Under the pieces are notes generated by a model. The model was not told the DNA's origin. It was given only the letters and a program-made list of their open reading frames with translations, and did no database searches. Position numbers and translations under genes: made by a program. Shown in pieces: positions 35,530 to 45,019 of a stretch of 64,000 nucleotides of DNA (within the stretch, counting starts at the first letter, position 1; the number at the start of each line of letters is the position of its first letter). The DNA is taken from positions 1,871,001 to 1,935,000 of the forward strand of contig NZ_CP115543.1 of the NCBI RefSeq assembly GCF_031834615.1, given 5' to 3'. Source of the stretch: Stenotrophomonas aracearum. Lineage in GTDB: Bacteria > Pseudomonadota > Gammaproteobacteria > Xanthomonadales > Xanthomonadaceae.

Positions 35530-37403
35530 CGGCTCACGGCTCCGAGGATGGTCTGGAACATGTTGTCGGCGGTGGAGATCAGCTGCGACGCGGCCTGGTA
35601 GGCCTGCTGCAGGCGGAGCATGTCCGCCGCTTCCTCGTCCAGGTTGACCCCGGACACCGCGTCCCGCGACGCCTGCGCCTGGTCGGTGATGACCTGCTGC
35701 GCCTGCAGCGAGTAGTCGGCCGCGCGCGCGGCGGCGCCGACCTGGGTGGTCAGCCCGCCCAATGCACCGCTCAGGGTGACCGTGCCGGCATTGAAGGCTT
35801 TGGCCTGTTCAACCTTGGACAGCAACAGGGCGTTGCTGTTGTCCGAGGACCCGGCCGGGGTCGGCCCCATGTTGAAGGTGTCGCCGGACTTCGGCGCACC
35901 GTCCAGCACGAAGCTCCAGCCGTTGGCGCTGATGGTCTGGCCGGGGGTGTAGGTGAACGGACCGGCGCCGTCCACGGTGTACTCGGTGCCGCTGGTGAAC
36001 ACGATGGCGGCCGGGGTGCGCAGCGCCGGGTTGGTCGGGTCGGTGACCTTGACCCCGGTGAGCTTGCCGGTGCCGCTGTTGGACAGGGCGGCGCTGCCCT
36101 TGACGGGTGCGGCTGCGGCGATGCGCGAGGTATCGGTGATCGCGACCGACAGCGTGCCGGCCACGCCGGCGGTGGGCTGCAGCAGCATGCGGTCGTTGGT
36201 GGCCGGGGTACCGCTCATGACCAGTTCCACGCCATTGATCACCAGCGGGTCGGCGGCGCTGCCGGTGCCGGTCATCGGAATGGCGGCGCCGGTGTCGGCG
36301 CGGGTCGCCTGCCACTGGGTGCCGTCGAACTTCAGCACCACGTTCTGGCCGTCCAGTTTGGACAGGTCGCCGAACGTGGCAGTCATGCTGGCGGTGCCGG
36401 CATTGTTGGCGTTGCCGGTGACGCGCGGGCTGCCGATGTTGAAGAAGTCGCCGCCCAGATTGCCGTACAGGTCCGCGCCCTGGCGGTGCACGTCGTTGAA
36501 GCTGCTGGCCAGGCCGATGGCGAGCTTGCCCAGTTCGGCCTGGGTGGGCGTCAATACCGTGTCGCGGAATTCGAGCAGGCCGCCGATCTGGCCGCCCAAA
36601 ATTTTCGGCTCCAGGGTGATCTTCTGGCCCTGGGTTTCCAGCGCCAGCTGCAGCCGCTCGGGCTGGTAGGGGTCGGTGACCGTGGTGACCTTGCTGGCGG
36701 TGGTGCCCACCACCAGCGGCTGGCCACCGGCGGTGTAGACGTTCATGAAACCGCCGTCCTGGATCACCGCCGTGCCACCGGTGTAGCCGATCAGGTTGGC
36801 GACCAGCGCATCGCGCCGGTCCAACAGGTCGGGCGCGGCGTTGTTGGCGTTGCTGCCGATCGCGCCATTGAGCTGGGCGATCTCGGCGGCGAGCCGGTTC
36901 ACTTCGGTGGCGCCGGCGATCAGGCCGTTGTTGACCTCGCCGTTGAGCGTGTCGAGCTGGCCGTTGAGCTGCTGGAAGCGGCTGGCCAGGGTCTTGCCGC
37001 CGTCGAGCATGTTCTGCCGGTCCGAGGTGCCGGAGGCATTGGAGGACAAGCCGCTGACCGTATCGAAGAAGTTCGACCACACGCCCGACACATTGGTGGC
37101 CGTGTCGGAAAACATCGCGTCGACGCGGTCGGCCATGCTGGACAGCTGCTTCAGCCGCGCGAGCTCGCCGCTGCCATCGAGCAGGCGCGAGATCGCCAGC
37201 TGGTCGGCGACGCGGCGCACGTCGGTGATCCGGGTGCCATTGCCGATATCGCCATAGCCCAGGTTCTGCGGGGTGGCGGTGGCGAAGTCGACTTTCTGCC
37301 GGCTGTAGCCGGGCGTATTGATGTTGGCGACGTTATGGCTGGTGGTGGCCAGTGCACGCTGGAAGGCGAGCAGGGCGCTGGAGCCGGTGGAAAGTACGGA
37401 CAT
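35526..37403 (-). CDS. flgK: Hook-filament junction protein FlgK
   Basis: First hook-filament junction protein, 625 residues. N-terminal rod-type motif SHNVANINTPGYSRQ and a C-terminal helix (EEAADMLRLQQAYQAASQLI) are conserved; the middle carries Thr/Gly-rich beta domains. It starts 8 bases after flgJ and overlaps flgL. Confidence 0.97.
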   Translation of the reverse strand: MSVLSTGSSALLAFQRALATTSHNVANINTPGYSRQKVDFATATPQNLGYGDIGNGTRITDVRRVADQLAISRLLDGSGELARLKQLSSMADRVDAMFSDTATNVSGVWSNFFDTVSGLSSNASGTSDRQNMLDGGKTLASRFQQLNGQLDTLNGEVNNGLIAGATEVNRLAAEIAQLNGAIGSNANNAAPDLLDRRDALVANLIGYTGGTAVIQDGGFMNVYTAGGQPLVVGTTASKVTTVTDPYQPERLQLALETQGQKITLEPKILGGQIGGLLEFRDTVLTPTQAELGKLAIGLASSFNDVHRQGADLYGNLGGDFFNIGSPRVTGNANNAGTASMTATFGDLSKLDGQNVVLKFDGTQWQATRADTGAAIPMTGTGSAADPLVINGVELVMSGTPATNDRMLLQPTAGVAGTLSVAITDTSRIAAAAPVKGSAALSNSGTGKLTGVKVTDPTNPALRTPAAIVFTSGTEYTVDGAGPFTYTPGQTISANGWSFVLDGAPKSGDTFNMGPTPAGSSDNSNALLLSKVEQAKAFNAGTVTLSGALGGLTTQVGAAARAADYSLQAQQVITDQAQASRDAVSGVNLDEEAADMLRLQQAYQAASQLISTADNMFQTILGAVSR

Positions 37404-37411
37404 GGGTTACC

Positions 37412-38629
37412 TCAACGACGGATTGCCCCCAGCCCGGCAGGGCTGGCGGTACTGGCAAACGTGCGGCCCAGGCGCTGGCCGGCGTCGTCCACGGCGGCGA
37501 TGGCGCGCTCGATGGTCGGGCCGCCGGCGATCGCGGCGATCTTGGCCGCGTAACGCGGGTCGGTGGCATACCCGGCCCGCTGCAGGCCCTGCGCGAAGCC
37601 GCGCACGTCGCTGCCGGCCTGCAGGGCGTTCTGGTAACGCGGGCTGTTCTTGAGCAGCTTCACGTAGTCGGCAAAGCTGTCGCCAACCGAGCCGTAGGCG
37701 CGGAAGCTGGCGGTTTCGTTACGGCGCACGCCGTCCACATATTCGTGGGTGCCGCTGGTGGCGCGCTCGCCGCTCCAGCCGGTGGACTTGATCCCGAACA
37801 GGTTGTGCGAGCTGCCGCCGCCATTGCGCTGCACCAGCTTGCGGCCCCAGCCGGTTTCCAGCGCGGCCTGGGCGACCAGCGCCTTGGCGTCCACGCCGAG
37901 TTCGCGTGCGGCCTGCTGCGCGTGGCCCCAGATGCTGGCCACGAAGCCTTCCGGGGTGTGCGGGCCGAGCTGCGCGGCGGCGGTGCTGGCGGCGAGGGTG
38001 TCGACCGCACCGGGCGCGGCGGCGGCGCCGCCTACGTTGCTCCAGCGGTCGTCGGCCATCGCCCAGTCGGCGCTGGCGACATCCTGCGAAGGCATCGCGC
38101 CGTACGCATCGCTGCGGCCGATGGCTTCGTGCATCTGGCTGCTTTCGCGCCCGGCGATCAGGTCCAGCGCGCGCTCCATCGGCTGCAGCACGGCAGCCGG
38201 CGCACCGCCGCTCATCTTCTGCAGCAGGTCCACTTCGCTGGTGCCGCCGGGAAGCGGCTCGGCGCCCGGCAGCGCCATCGGCGCGGCCGCCGGCGCGTTG
38301 AGGCGGTAGGCGCGCAGCGCGGCGCCGGGATCCAGGCGGGTATCGGTCGGCTTGGCCGCTTCACCTTCGCCGCCGCCGAGCTGGCGCGCGATCATCGCCG
38401 ACAGGCCCAGGCCACGGCCACGGGTCATCGCCTCGGCGATCTTCTGGTCGTACATGTCGCGGAACGTGGTGTTCTCGCCGGGCAGCAGCGAGTCGCCGAA
38501 GCTGGCGTCGCGCATGCTCTTGACCAGCATCTGCGCGAACTGGCCCTCCAGCTGGCGCGCGACCTTGTCGACCTTGGCCGGGCTGTTGGCCTGGGCGGGG
38601 TTGAGTTCCAGCGACGGTTGGATGCGCAT
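37412..38629 (-). CDS. flgJ: Peptidoglycan hydrolase / rod-capping protein FlgJ
   Basis: A dual-domain FlgJ of 405 residues. The N-terminal rod-cap domain (about residues 10-100) holds FAQMLVKSMRDASFGD; the C-terminal glycoside hydrolase 73 domain (about 225-385) has the catalytic glutamate at residue 258 (AALETGWG) and NLFGIKSTGW. It locally opens peptidoglycan for rod passage. It overlaps the flgI stop by one base (TGATG). Confidence 0.97.
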   Translation of the reverse strand: MRIQPSLELNPAQANSPAKVDKVARQLEGQFAQMLVKSMRDASFGDSLLPGENTTFRDMYDQKIAEAMTRGRGLGLSAMIARQLGGGEGEAAKPTDTRLDPGAALRAYRLNAPAAAPMALPGAEPLPGGTSEVDLLQKMSGGAPAAVLQPMERALDLIAGRESSQMHEAIGRSDAYGAMPSQDVASADWAMADDRWSNVGGAAAAPGAVDTLAASTAAAQLGPHTPEGFVASIWGHAQQAARELGVDAKALVAQAALETGWGRKLVQRNGGGSSHNLFGIKSTGWSGERATSGTHEYVDGVRRNETASFRAYGSVGDSFADYVKLLKNSPRYQNALQAGSDVRGFAQGLQRAGYATDPRYAAKIAAIAGGPTIERAIAAVDDAGQRLGRTFASTASPAGLGAIRR

Positions 38630-39771
38630 CAGATCACCTCGAGCTCGGCACTGAGCGCGCCGGCCTGCTTGAGCGCCTCCAGGATCGCGATCAGGTCGCC
38701 CGGGGCCGCGCCAACGGCGTTGACCGCATGCACGATCTCGTCGAGCGTGCTGCCGCCGTTGAACTTGAACATGCGGCTGCCATCATTGGTGGCGGTGATG
38801 GTCGACTGCGGGGTGACCACGGTCTGGCCGCCGGCAAACGCATTGGGCTGGCTGACGTTGGCGTTTTCGTTGATGGTCACGGTGAGCGAGCCGTGCGAGA
38901 TCGCCGCAGCGCCCACGTGAACCTGGGAGCCGATCACGACCGTGCCGGTACGCGAGTTGACCACCACCTTGGCCGGCGCACTGCCGGGGGTGAGTTCAAG
39001 ATTCTCGATGCGCGCGAGCATGCCGATGCGTGCACCCGGGTCGGTGGGCGAGCGGACCGCCACGGTCACGCCGTCCACCGCACGCGCGGCGCCTTCGCCG
39101 AACGCGTTGTTCAGCGCGGCGACCATGCGCGAGACGGTGGTGAAGTCGTTCTGGTGCAGGTTCAGGGTGATGTCGCCGCCGGCGCTGAACACGTCGGGCA
39201 GGGCGCGCTCGACGGTGGCGCCGTTGGGAATGCGGCCGACGCTGGGCACGTTGACCGAGACGCGCGAACCGTCCTTGCCCTGCGCGCCGAATCCGCCGAC
39301 CACCAGGTTGCCCTGCGCGATGGCGTACACCTGGCCGTCGGCACCGCGCAGCGGCGCCATCAGCAGCGAACCACCGCGCAGCGACACCGCGTTGCCGATC
39401 GACGACACGGTGATGTCGATCGGCTGGCCCGGCTTGGCAAACGGCGGCAGTTCCGCATGGATCGCCACCGCGGCCACATTCTTCAATTGCGGATTGACGT
39501 TGGCCGGCACGTTCACGCCCAGCTCGCCCAGCAGGTTCTTCAGGCTCTGCACGGTAAACGGCGCCTGGCTGGTGCGGTCACCGCTGCCATCCAGGCCGAC
39601 CACCAGCCCGTAGCCGACCAGCGCATTGCCACGCACCCCGCCGACCTGGGCAAGATCCTTGATGCGCTCTGCCGACGCAGGCGCAGCCACTGCCAGCAAG
39701 CCGATGATGGCAAACACGTAGAGCGGGGCTCTGCCCCGCTGCGCACGAATGATCGAAACAATATTCTTCAT
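38629..39771 (-). CDS. flgI: Flagellar P-ring protein FlgI
   Basis: Periplasmic P-ring subunit, 380 residues, with signal peptide ending APASA and mature start [15 protein letters not shown]. The ATG at 39771 has GAGG six bases upstream; a GTG two codons earlier is less likely. Residues 11-18 of the signal peptide (QRGRAPLY) are encoded by a GTAG palindrome. It follows flgH after a few bases. Confidence 0.96.
   Translation of the reverse strand: MKNIVSIIRAQRGRAPLYVFAIIGLLAVAAPASAERIKDLAQVGGVRGNALVGYGLVVGLDGSGDRTSQAPFTVQSLKNLLGELGVNVPANVNPQLKNVAAVAIHAELPPFAKPGQPIDITVSSIGNAVSLRGGSLLMAPLRGADGQVYAIAQGNLVVGGFGAQGKDGSRVSVNVPSVGRIPNGATVERALPDVFSAGGDITLNLHQNDFTTVSRMVAALNNAFGEGAARAVDGVTVAVRSPTDPGARIGMLARIENLELTPGSAPAKVVVNSRTGTVVIGSQVHVGAAAISHGSLTVTINENANVSQPNAFAGGQTVVTPQSTITATNDGSRMFKFNGGSTLDEIVHAVNAVGAAPGDLIAILEALKQAGALSAELEVI
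39718..39740 (+). repeat. SMAG-like GTAG palindrome inside the flgI signal-peptide code
   Basis: The plus strand reads GTAGAGCGGGGCTCTGCCCC and ends GCT: an AGCGGGGC/GCCCCGCT hairpin headed by GTAG. It is translated in the antisense direction as part of the FlgI n-region. Confidence 0.8.
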
Positions 39772-39778
39772 ACCCACC

Positions 39779-40471
39779 TCAGAACGGCACCAGCGCCGAG
39801 TTGAAGAACCGGCTCAGCCAGCCCATCGCATTGGACTGCGCAACCGGCCCGCGCCCGCCGTACACGATGCGCGCATCGGCCACGCGGCTGGAGGGAATGG
39901 TGTTGTCCGGGAAGATGTCGGCCGAGCGCACGATGCCCTGCACCTGCACCAGCTCGTCGCCCTGGTTGAGGCGCAGGTTCTTCGCACCCTGCACGACCAG
40001 GTTGCCGTTCGGCAGCCGCTGCATCACGGTCACGGTCACGCTGCCCTGCAGGCGGTTGCTCTGCGCGCTGGTGCCCTTGCCGGTGAAGTCGCGGCTACCC
40101 GACGCCGTGGCACTCAGGATGTCCTTGCCGCCCAGGGTGACCGGCGCGCCGAGCAGCGTCGGCGTGCTCAGGGCAAGGTTGGATTCCTTGTCGGTGCTGG
40201 TGTTGGCGGTAGTCTGCGCGGTGGTGTTTTCGGTCAGGGTAATCGTCAGCAGGTCGCCGACATCGCGCGCGCGACGGTCCGAATACAGCTGCAGGCCCGG
40301 GCCGGCGGCGTAGATGGCGCCGGCAGTGGCCGGGGCGCTCGGTGCGACCACGGGGACCACCGGGGCCATGGCCGGGTACGGCCGGACGTCGCCGGCGATC
40401 ACGCAGCCGCCGAGCAGGGCGACCACGCTGGCGGCGGAAAGCAGGCGAAGGGCAGGGGTGAGAGGCAGCAT
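39779..40471 (-). CDS. flgH: Flagellar L-ring lipoprotein FlgH
   Basis: Outer-membrane L-ring subunit, 230 residues. The lipobox ALLGGC puts the acylated cysteine at residue 23. The family segment [18 protein letters not shown] and the C-terminal [20 protein letters not shown] are present. The ATG at 40471 is preferred to an upstream TTG at 40489. Confidence 0.96.
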   Translation of the reverse strand: MLPLTPALRLLSAASVVALLGGCVIAGDVRPYPAMAPVVPVVAPSAPATAGAIYAAGPGLQLYSDRRARDVGDLLTITLTENTTAQTTANTSTDKESNLALSTPTLLGAPVTLGGKDILSATASGSRDFTGKGTSAQSNRLQGSVTVTVMQRLPNGNLVVQGAKNLRLNQGDELVQVQGIVRSADIFPDNTIPSSRVADARIVYGGRGPVAQSNAMGWLSRFFNSALVPF

Positions 40472-40494
40472 GGCGGGGTCCCGGTTCAAACCGA

Positions 40495-41280
40495 TCAGAC
40501 GTTGTTGTTGAGGTAACCGAGCATCGAGTCGGTGGTTGAAATGGCCTTGGCGTTCATTTCGTAGGCGCGCTGGGTTTCGATCATCGACACCAGCTCTTCG
40601 ACCACGTTGACGTTGCTGCCTTCCAGCGCGCCCTGGACCACGCTGCCCAGGCCGTTCAGGCCGGGATTGCCGTTCTGCGCGGGGCCGGAGGCGGTGGTTT
40701 CCAGGAACAGGTTCTCGCCGCGTGCCTGCAGGCCGGCCGGATTGACGAAGTCGGTCAGGGTCAGTGCGCCGATCTCCACCGAGGCCGCGTCATCGGCCAT
40801 CTTCACGCTGATGGTGCCGTCGGTGCCGATGGTCAGCGACTGCGCGCCTTCGGGAATCTGGATGCCCGGCTGCACCGGGTAGCCGCTGTTGGTGACCAGT
40901 TCGCCCTGCTGGTTGCGCTGGAACGAGCCGTCACGGGTATACGCCGACGAACCGTCGGGCATCTGCACTTCGAAGAAGCCACGACCGTTGACCATCACGT
41001 CCAGCGCGCGGCCGGTCTGCTGCTGGCTGCCCTGCTCGAAGTTCTTCGAGGTGGCCACCACGCGCACGCCGGTGCCCAGCTGCAGGCCGGTCGGCAGCTG
41101 GGTCTGGGCCGAGGAGGAACCGCCGGGCTGGCGCACCTGCTGGTACAGCAGGTCTTCGAAGCTGGCACGGTCCTGCTTGAAACCGGTGGTATTGGTGTTG
41201 GCGAGGTTGTTGGACACCACCGACATGCGCGTCTGCTGCGCGTCCAGTCCGGTCTTTGCGATCCACAATGCCTGGTTCAT
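40495..41280 (-). CDS. flgG: Distal rod protein FlgG
   Basis: Distal rod subunit, 261 residues, the standard length. It begins [19 protein letters not shown], has [21 protein letters not shown], and ends in the conserved helix [17 protein letters not shown]. It lies 105 bases after flgF, and that gap contains a sigma-54-like site, so it may head a flgG-H-I-J-K-L subunit. Confidence 0.97.
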   Translation of the reverse strand: MNQALWIAKTGLDAQQTRMSVVSNNLANTNTTGFKQDRASFEDLLYQQVRQPGGSSSAQTQLPTGLQLGTGVRVVATSKNFEQGSQQQTGRALDVMVNGRGFFEVQMPDGSSAYTRDGSFQRNQQGELVTNSGYPVQPGIQIPEGAQSLTIGTDGTISVKMADDAASVEIGALTLTDFVNPAGLQARGENLFLETTASGPAQNGNPGLNGLGSVVQGALEGSNVNVVEELVSMIETQRAYEMNAKAISTTDSMLGYLNNNV

Positions 41281-41337
41281 GGCCTTGTTCCTGTGTTGGT
41301 GCGGGTGGCCGCATGGCGCGGCCGTCGTTCTGGCTGA

Positions 41338-41353
41338 TGCATGGCGCGTGCCA
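41338..41353 (-). promoter_or_regulatory. Likely sigma-54 promoter of flgGHIJKL
   Basis: The minus strand reads TGGCACGCGCCATGCA: perfect -24 box, right spacing, one change in the -12 box (A for T). It lies 58 bases upstream of flgG in the widest gap of the flg cluster. Confidence 0.68.
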
Positions 41354-41385
41354 CAACCGCGCCGGGATTACGTCGGGGCGCCCGG

Positions 41386-42138
41386 TCAGCTACCCAGGCG
41401 CAGCAGGGAGTTGGCGCTGCGGGCGTTGTCGTCGCCGTGCTTGATCACCTTCACCTGCATTTCGTACTGGCGCTGCAGCTGGATCATCTGCACCAGCGCG
41501 CCGGCCGCGTCCACGTTGCTGCCTTCCAGCTGGCCGCTGTCCAGCGACTTGCCCTGGGCCTGCACGAACGGCTGCTGCGGGTCGGTGTTGCGCATCAGCC
41601 CGTCCAGGCCGCGCTCCAGCCGCGCATCCTCGGCCTGCACCACGCGCAGGCGACCGATCACCGCCATGGTCTGCGGGCCTTCGCCCTGCGGGATGATCGA
41701 GATGGTGCCGTCGTTGCCGATGTCCATCGCCTGGTGCGGCGGCACCGCGATCGGCACGCCGTTCTCGTCCAGCACCGGGTGGCCGCCGGCGGTGACCAGC
41801 TGGCCGTTGGGCGTGATCGACAGCGCGGCGCCGCGGGTGTAGGCCTCGCCGCCGCCGGTGGGTGCCTGCACCGCCAGCCAGTTGCCCTGCTCGAGCGACA
41901 GGTCCAGCGCGTTGCCGGTGATCTGCTGTGCGCCCTGGCGGCGGTTGAAGCCTGCGTCCACGTGCAGGGCGTCCACGCGCGAGGCGAAGCCGGCGCCCTT
42001 GATCGGGAAGGCTTCGGTATTGGCCAGCGCTTCCTTGAATCCGGGCGTATCGGTGTTGGCCAGGTTGTGCGACAGCGTGCCCTGCGCCTGCAGGGAGGCG
42101 CGCGCACCGGTCATCGCAACGTAGAGAGCCTTGTCCAT
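41386..42138 (-). CDS. flgF: Proximal rod protein FlgF
   Basis: Proximal rod subunit, 250 residues, beginning MDKALYVAMTGARASLQAQ with the rod motif HNLANTDTPGFKEAL and the terminal helix VQMIQLQRQYEMQVKVI. It follows flgE after 32 bases. Confidence 0.97.
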   Translation of the reverse strand: MDKALYVAMTGARASLQAQGTLSHNLANTDTPGFKEALANTEAFPIKGAGFASRVDALHVDAGFNRRQGAQQITGNALDLSLEQGNWLAVQAPTGGGEAYTRGAALSITPNGQLVTAGGHPVLDENGVPIAVPPHQAMDIGNDGTISIIPQGEGPQTMAVIGRLRVVQAEDARLERGLDGLMRNTDPQQPFVQAQGKSLDSGQLEGSNVDAAGALVQMIQLQRQYEMQVKVIKHGDDNARSANSLLRLGS

Positions 42139-42170
42139 GGTGGTGTTCCCGTGCGGCGGTCAGTGGCTCA

Positions 42171-43394
42171 TCAACGGATGTTGATGATGGTCTGGGTGAT
42201 CTGGTCCATGGTCGAGACCATCTGCGAATTGGCCTGGAAGTTGCGCTGGGCGGTGATCATGTTGACCAGCTGCTCGGTCAGGTCGACCGTGGAGGATTCC
42301 AGCGAACCGGCCTGGACCTTGCCCAGGTTGGAGCTGTCCGGTGCGCCGGTGCGCGGGGTGCCGGAGCTGAAGGTTTCCACCCACAGGTTGTTGCCCTTGG
42401 CTTCCAGGCCCTGCGAGTTGTTGAAGGTGGTCAGCGCGACCTGGCCCAGCGGCTTGTCGTCGCCGTTGGTGTAGCGGGCGTAGACCACGCCTTCCTCGGA
42501 CACGGTGATCTCGTTGAGCTTGCCGGCGGCGTAACCGTCCTGCTGGGTGTTGCGCAGCGCGAACTTCTCGCCGTACTGGGTCGAACCGGTCACGTCCAGG
42601 GTCATCGCCAGGGTGCCGGCGCCGGTGCTCGGGGTGAACGGGTCCATGACGATCTGGCCATTGGCCGGATTGGTCAGCGCACCGGCGTTGTTGAAGGCCA
42701 TCGTGGTCGGGGCACCCACGGCCTGGCCGTCCACGTAGTTGTAGACCTGCCACTCGTTGACGCCGCCGGTCTTGACGAAGTACGAGGTCTGGGTGTGGCT
42801 GACGCCCAGCGAGTCGTACACGGTGACGCCGCCGGTGGACTCGCTGTAGCTGTTGGAGTCGGTCGGGTCGAAGGGGGTCACCGTGGGCTGCTTGGCGTTT
42901 GCCGGCAGGGTGAACGCCACGTTGACCTTCCCGGTCTGCTTCGGGGCGCTGTCGGTGGTGAGCAGCTGCAGGTCGGTGAGGCGGCCGGCATCGAAGCCGG
43001 TGCCGTCGGCATTGGGCGCGAACACCTGCAGGCGCGCGCCCTGCGGGTTGGTGACGTAGCCGGCCTGGTCGGTCTGGAAGTTGCCGGCACGCGAGTACAC
43101 GCGCGCACCGTTCATGTTCATGGTGAAGAAGCCCTCACCGGAAATGGCCATGTCCAGGCTGCGCCCGGTCTGTTCGTTGTTGCCCTGCGAGAACTGCTGG
43201 GCCACGTTGGTCAGGCGCACGCCCGAACCGACCGCGTTCTTGGACAGGCCGTAGCTGGTGGCCGAGAACAGGTCGGCGAATTCCGCGCGCGATTCCTTGA
43301 AGCCGGTGGTGTTGACGTTGGCGATGTTGTTCGCGGTGACGTTCAGGTCGGCATTGGCGGCGTTGATGCCGGACAGCGAGATGTTGAAGCCCAT
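42171..43394 (-). CDS. flgE: Flagellar hook protein FlgE
   Basis: Hook subunit, 407 residues. The ATG at 43394 has AAGGAGA upstream and gives MGFNISLSGINAANADLNV; the sequence upstream of it in frame is unlike FlgE. It carries NNIANVNTTGFKESRAEF near the start and VNMITAQRNFQANSQMV at the end. Confidence 0.97.
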   Translation of the reverse strand: MGFNISLSGINAANADLNVTANNIANVNTTGFKESRAEFADLFSATSYGLSKNAVGSGVRLTNVAQQFSQGNNEQTGRSLDMAISGEGFFTMNMNGARVYSRAGNFQTDQAGYVTNPQGARLQVFAPNADGTGFDAGRLTDLQLLTTDSAPKQTGKVNVAFTLPANAKQPTVTPFDPTDSNSYSESTGGVTVYDSLGVSHTQTSYFVKTGGVNEWQVYNYVDGQAVGAPTTMAFNNAGALTNPANGQIVMDPFTPSTGAGTLAMTLDVTGSTQYGEKFALRNTQQDGYAAGKLNEITVSEEGVVYARYTNGDDKPLGQVALTTFNNSQGLEAKGNNLWVETFSSGTPRTGAPDSSNLGKVQAGSLESSTVDLTEQLVNMITAQRNFQANSQMVSTMDQITQTIINIR

Positions 43395-43425
43395 GGGGTT
43401 CTCCTTGGATGCGTGACGAAGGGAC

Positions 43426-44106
43426 TCAGCTGACGCGCAGCACGTAGTCGATCGGGGCCGTACCGAGGCCCTTGAGGTTGAGGTACAGGCCGTCCGAGCC
43501 GACGGTGACGCTTTCCACCGGAGCTTCGACGTAGGTATTGGTCTTGGTCTGGGTACCGGCCGTATCGGTGTGGGTGGCGGCGATGCTGTAGCTGCCGGCG
43601 GCCACGCGGTTGCCATTGGCGTCCTTGCCGTCCCACTCGAAGCTCACTTCGCCGGCGGCCTTGGCTTCCACGCTGAGCTGGGTGACCTTGACCCCGTTGG
43701 CATCGGTGATGTCCACGGTGACGTAGCCGGCGCCGGGGGCGGCGACCATGCCGCTGGTGCCGCCTTCGGCCTCCAGCTGCCACTTGCTGGACGGCACCAG
43801 CACCTCGTGGCCGACCAGCGCCGCGCCACGCAGCACCTGGTCGCCGGCCATCGACTCCTGGAAGCCCTTGACCGTGCTGTTGAGGTCGTTGATGCCCTGC
43901 ACCTGCGACAGCTGCGCCATCTGCGCCACCATCTGGGTGTTGTCCATCGGCTTGAGCGGATCCTGGTGCTGCAGCTGTTCGGTCATCAGGCGCAGGAAGT
44001 CGGCCTGGTCCAGGGTGTCCTTCTTCTTGCCGGTGCTGCTGTTGGGCGCGTTCAGGCCCAAGGCGCTGTAGATGTCGGTGTTGCCGACGCCGCTGGTGGT
44101 GCTCAT
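43426..44106 (-). CDS. flgD: Hook-capping protein FlgD
   Basis: Scaffold for hook polymerisation, 226 residues. The N-terminal part holds the family segment DFLRLMTEQLQHQDPLKPMD and QMVAQMAQLSQVQGI; the C-terminal part is an Ig-like FlgD domain. It lies between flgC and flgE. Confidence 0.96.
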   Translation of the reverse strand: MSTTSGVGNTDIYSALGLNAPNSSTGKKKDTLDQADFLRLMTEQLQHQDPLKPMDNTQMVAQMAQLSQVQGINDLNSTVKGFQESMAGDQVLRGAALVGHEVLVPSSKWQLEAEGGTSGMVAAPGAGYVTVDITDANGVKVTQLSVEAKAAGEVSFEWDGKDANGNRVAAGSYSIAATHTDTAGTQTKTNTYVEAPVESVTVGSDGLYLNLKGLGTAPIDYVLRVS

Positions 44107-44132
44107 GGAAGGGTGTCCTGCAATAAGAAGGG

Positions 44133-44540
44133 TCAGCGACCCATGGTCAGGGTGGCCAGGGCCAGTTCCTTGGCGGTGGTCAGCATCTCCACGCCGGCCT
44201 GGTAATTGCGCGAGGTCGAGATCAGGTTGACCATCTGCGCGACCGGGTCGACGTCGGCCTGGTAGATGTAGCCGTCGCCGTCGGCCAGCGGATGGCCGGG
44301 CTCGTAGCGCTTGATCGGCGCGGCGTCGCTCTGGCTGATTTCCTTGACCTGCACCGTGGTGATGTTCGGGTCGGTGCGGCTGGTGACGGCCTGGAAGATC
44401 GGTTCCAGCGGCTTGTACACCGCGTCGGCCGAGCCGGCCACGGTGTCGGCGTTGGAGAGGTTCGAGGCCAGGGTGCTCATGCGCACGGACTGCGCCTGCA
44501 GCGCGGAGCCGGCGATATCGAAAATGGGCAGGTTGCTCAT
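44133..44540 (-). CDS. flgC: Proximal rod protein FlgC
   Basis: Rod subunit, 135 residues, with SVRMSTLASNLSNADTVAG near the start and the terminal VAQMVNLISTSRNYQAGVE helix. It begins 3 bases after flgB. Confidence 0.97.
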   Translation of the reverse strand: MSNLPIFDIAGSALQAQSVRMSTLASNLSNADTVAGSADAVYKPLEPIFQAVTSRTDPNITTVQVKEISQSDAAPIKRYEPGHPLADGDGYIYQADVDPVAQMVNLISTSRNYQAGVEMLTTAKELALATLTMGR

Positions 44541-44543
44541 GGC

Positions 44544-44939
44544 TTATTGCCCCGTGATCGCGGTGAGCATGGAGCGCACCTTGGATTCGACGAAGCTCAG
44601 CGACGCGCGGTACTCCAGCGCGGCGCGGCCGTAGGCGGCGCGTTCGGCGTCCGGGTCGACGGTATTGCCGTCGATGCTGGGCTGCACGCCTTCCTTGGTG
44701 ATCTGGAACGGGTTGAGGCCGTTGCCGGTGAGGAAGTGCTGCTCACTGGTGGTCCGCATCAGGCCGTTGCTGTCGGCGCCCTGGGCGTTGCGCAGGGCGG
44801 CGTCGAAGTCCAGGTCCTGGGCCTTGTAGCCGGGGGTGTCGGCATTGCTCAGGTTGCTGGCGATCAGCTTCATGCGCTGCTCGCGCAACGGCATGGCCTG
44901 GGCGTGGACACCCAGGTAGTCGGAAATCAGGTTGGGCAT
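44544..44939 (-). CDS. flgB: Proximal rod protein FlgB
   Basis: Rod subunit, 131 residues; LIASNLSNADTPGYKAQDL is the family motif. It is first in flgB-C-D-E-F and has a sigma-54 promoter 33 bases upstream. Confidence 0.97.
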   Translation of the reverse strand: MPNLISDYLGVHAQAMPLREQRMKLIASNLSNADTPGYKAQDLDFDAALRNAQGADSNGLMRTTSEQHFLTGNGLNPFQITKEGVQPSIDGNTVDPDAERAAYGRAALEYRASLSFVESKVRSMLTAITGQ

Positions 44940-44971
44940 GGCGCTCTCCCACGGGACGATGTGGGGGAGGG

Positions 44972-44988
44972 TGCAAGGCTTATGCCAA
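44972..44988 (-). promoter_or_regulatory. Sigma-54 promoter of flgBCDEF
   Basis: The minus strand reads TTGGCATAAGCCTTGCA, a full match to YTGGCAYR-N4-TTGCW. It lies between flgB and cheV. Confidence 0.9.
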
Positions 44989-45019
44989 TAACCGCATATC
45001 GCGGTTATCGGGAGACCGG

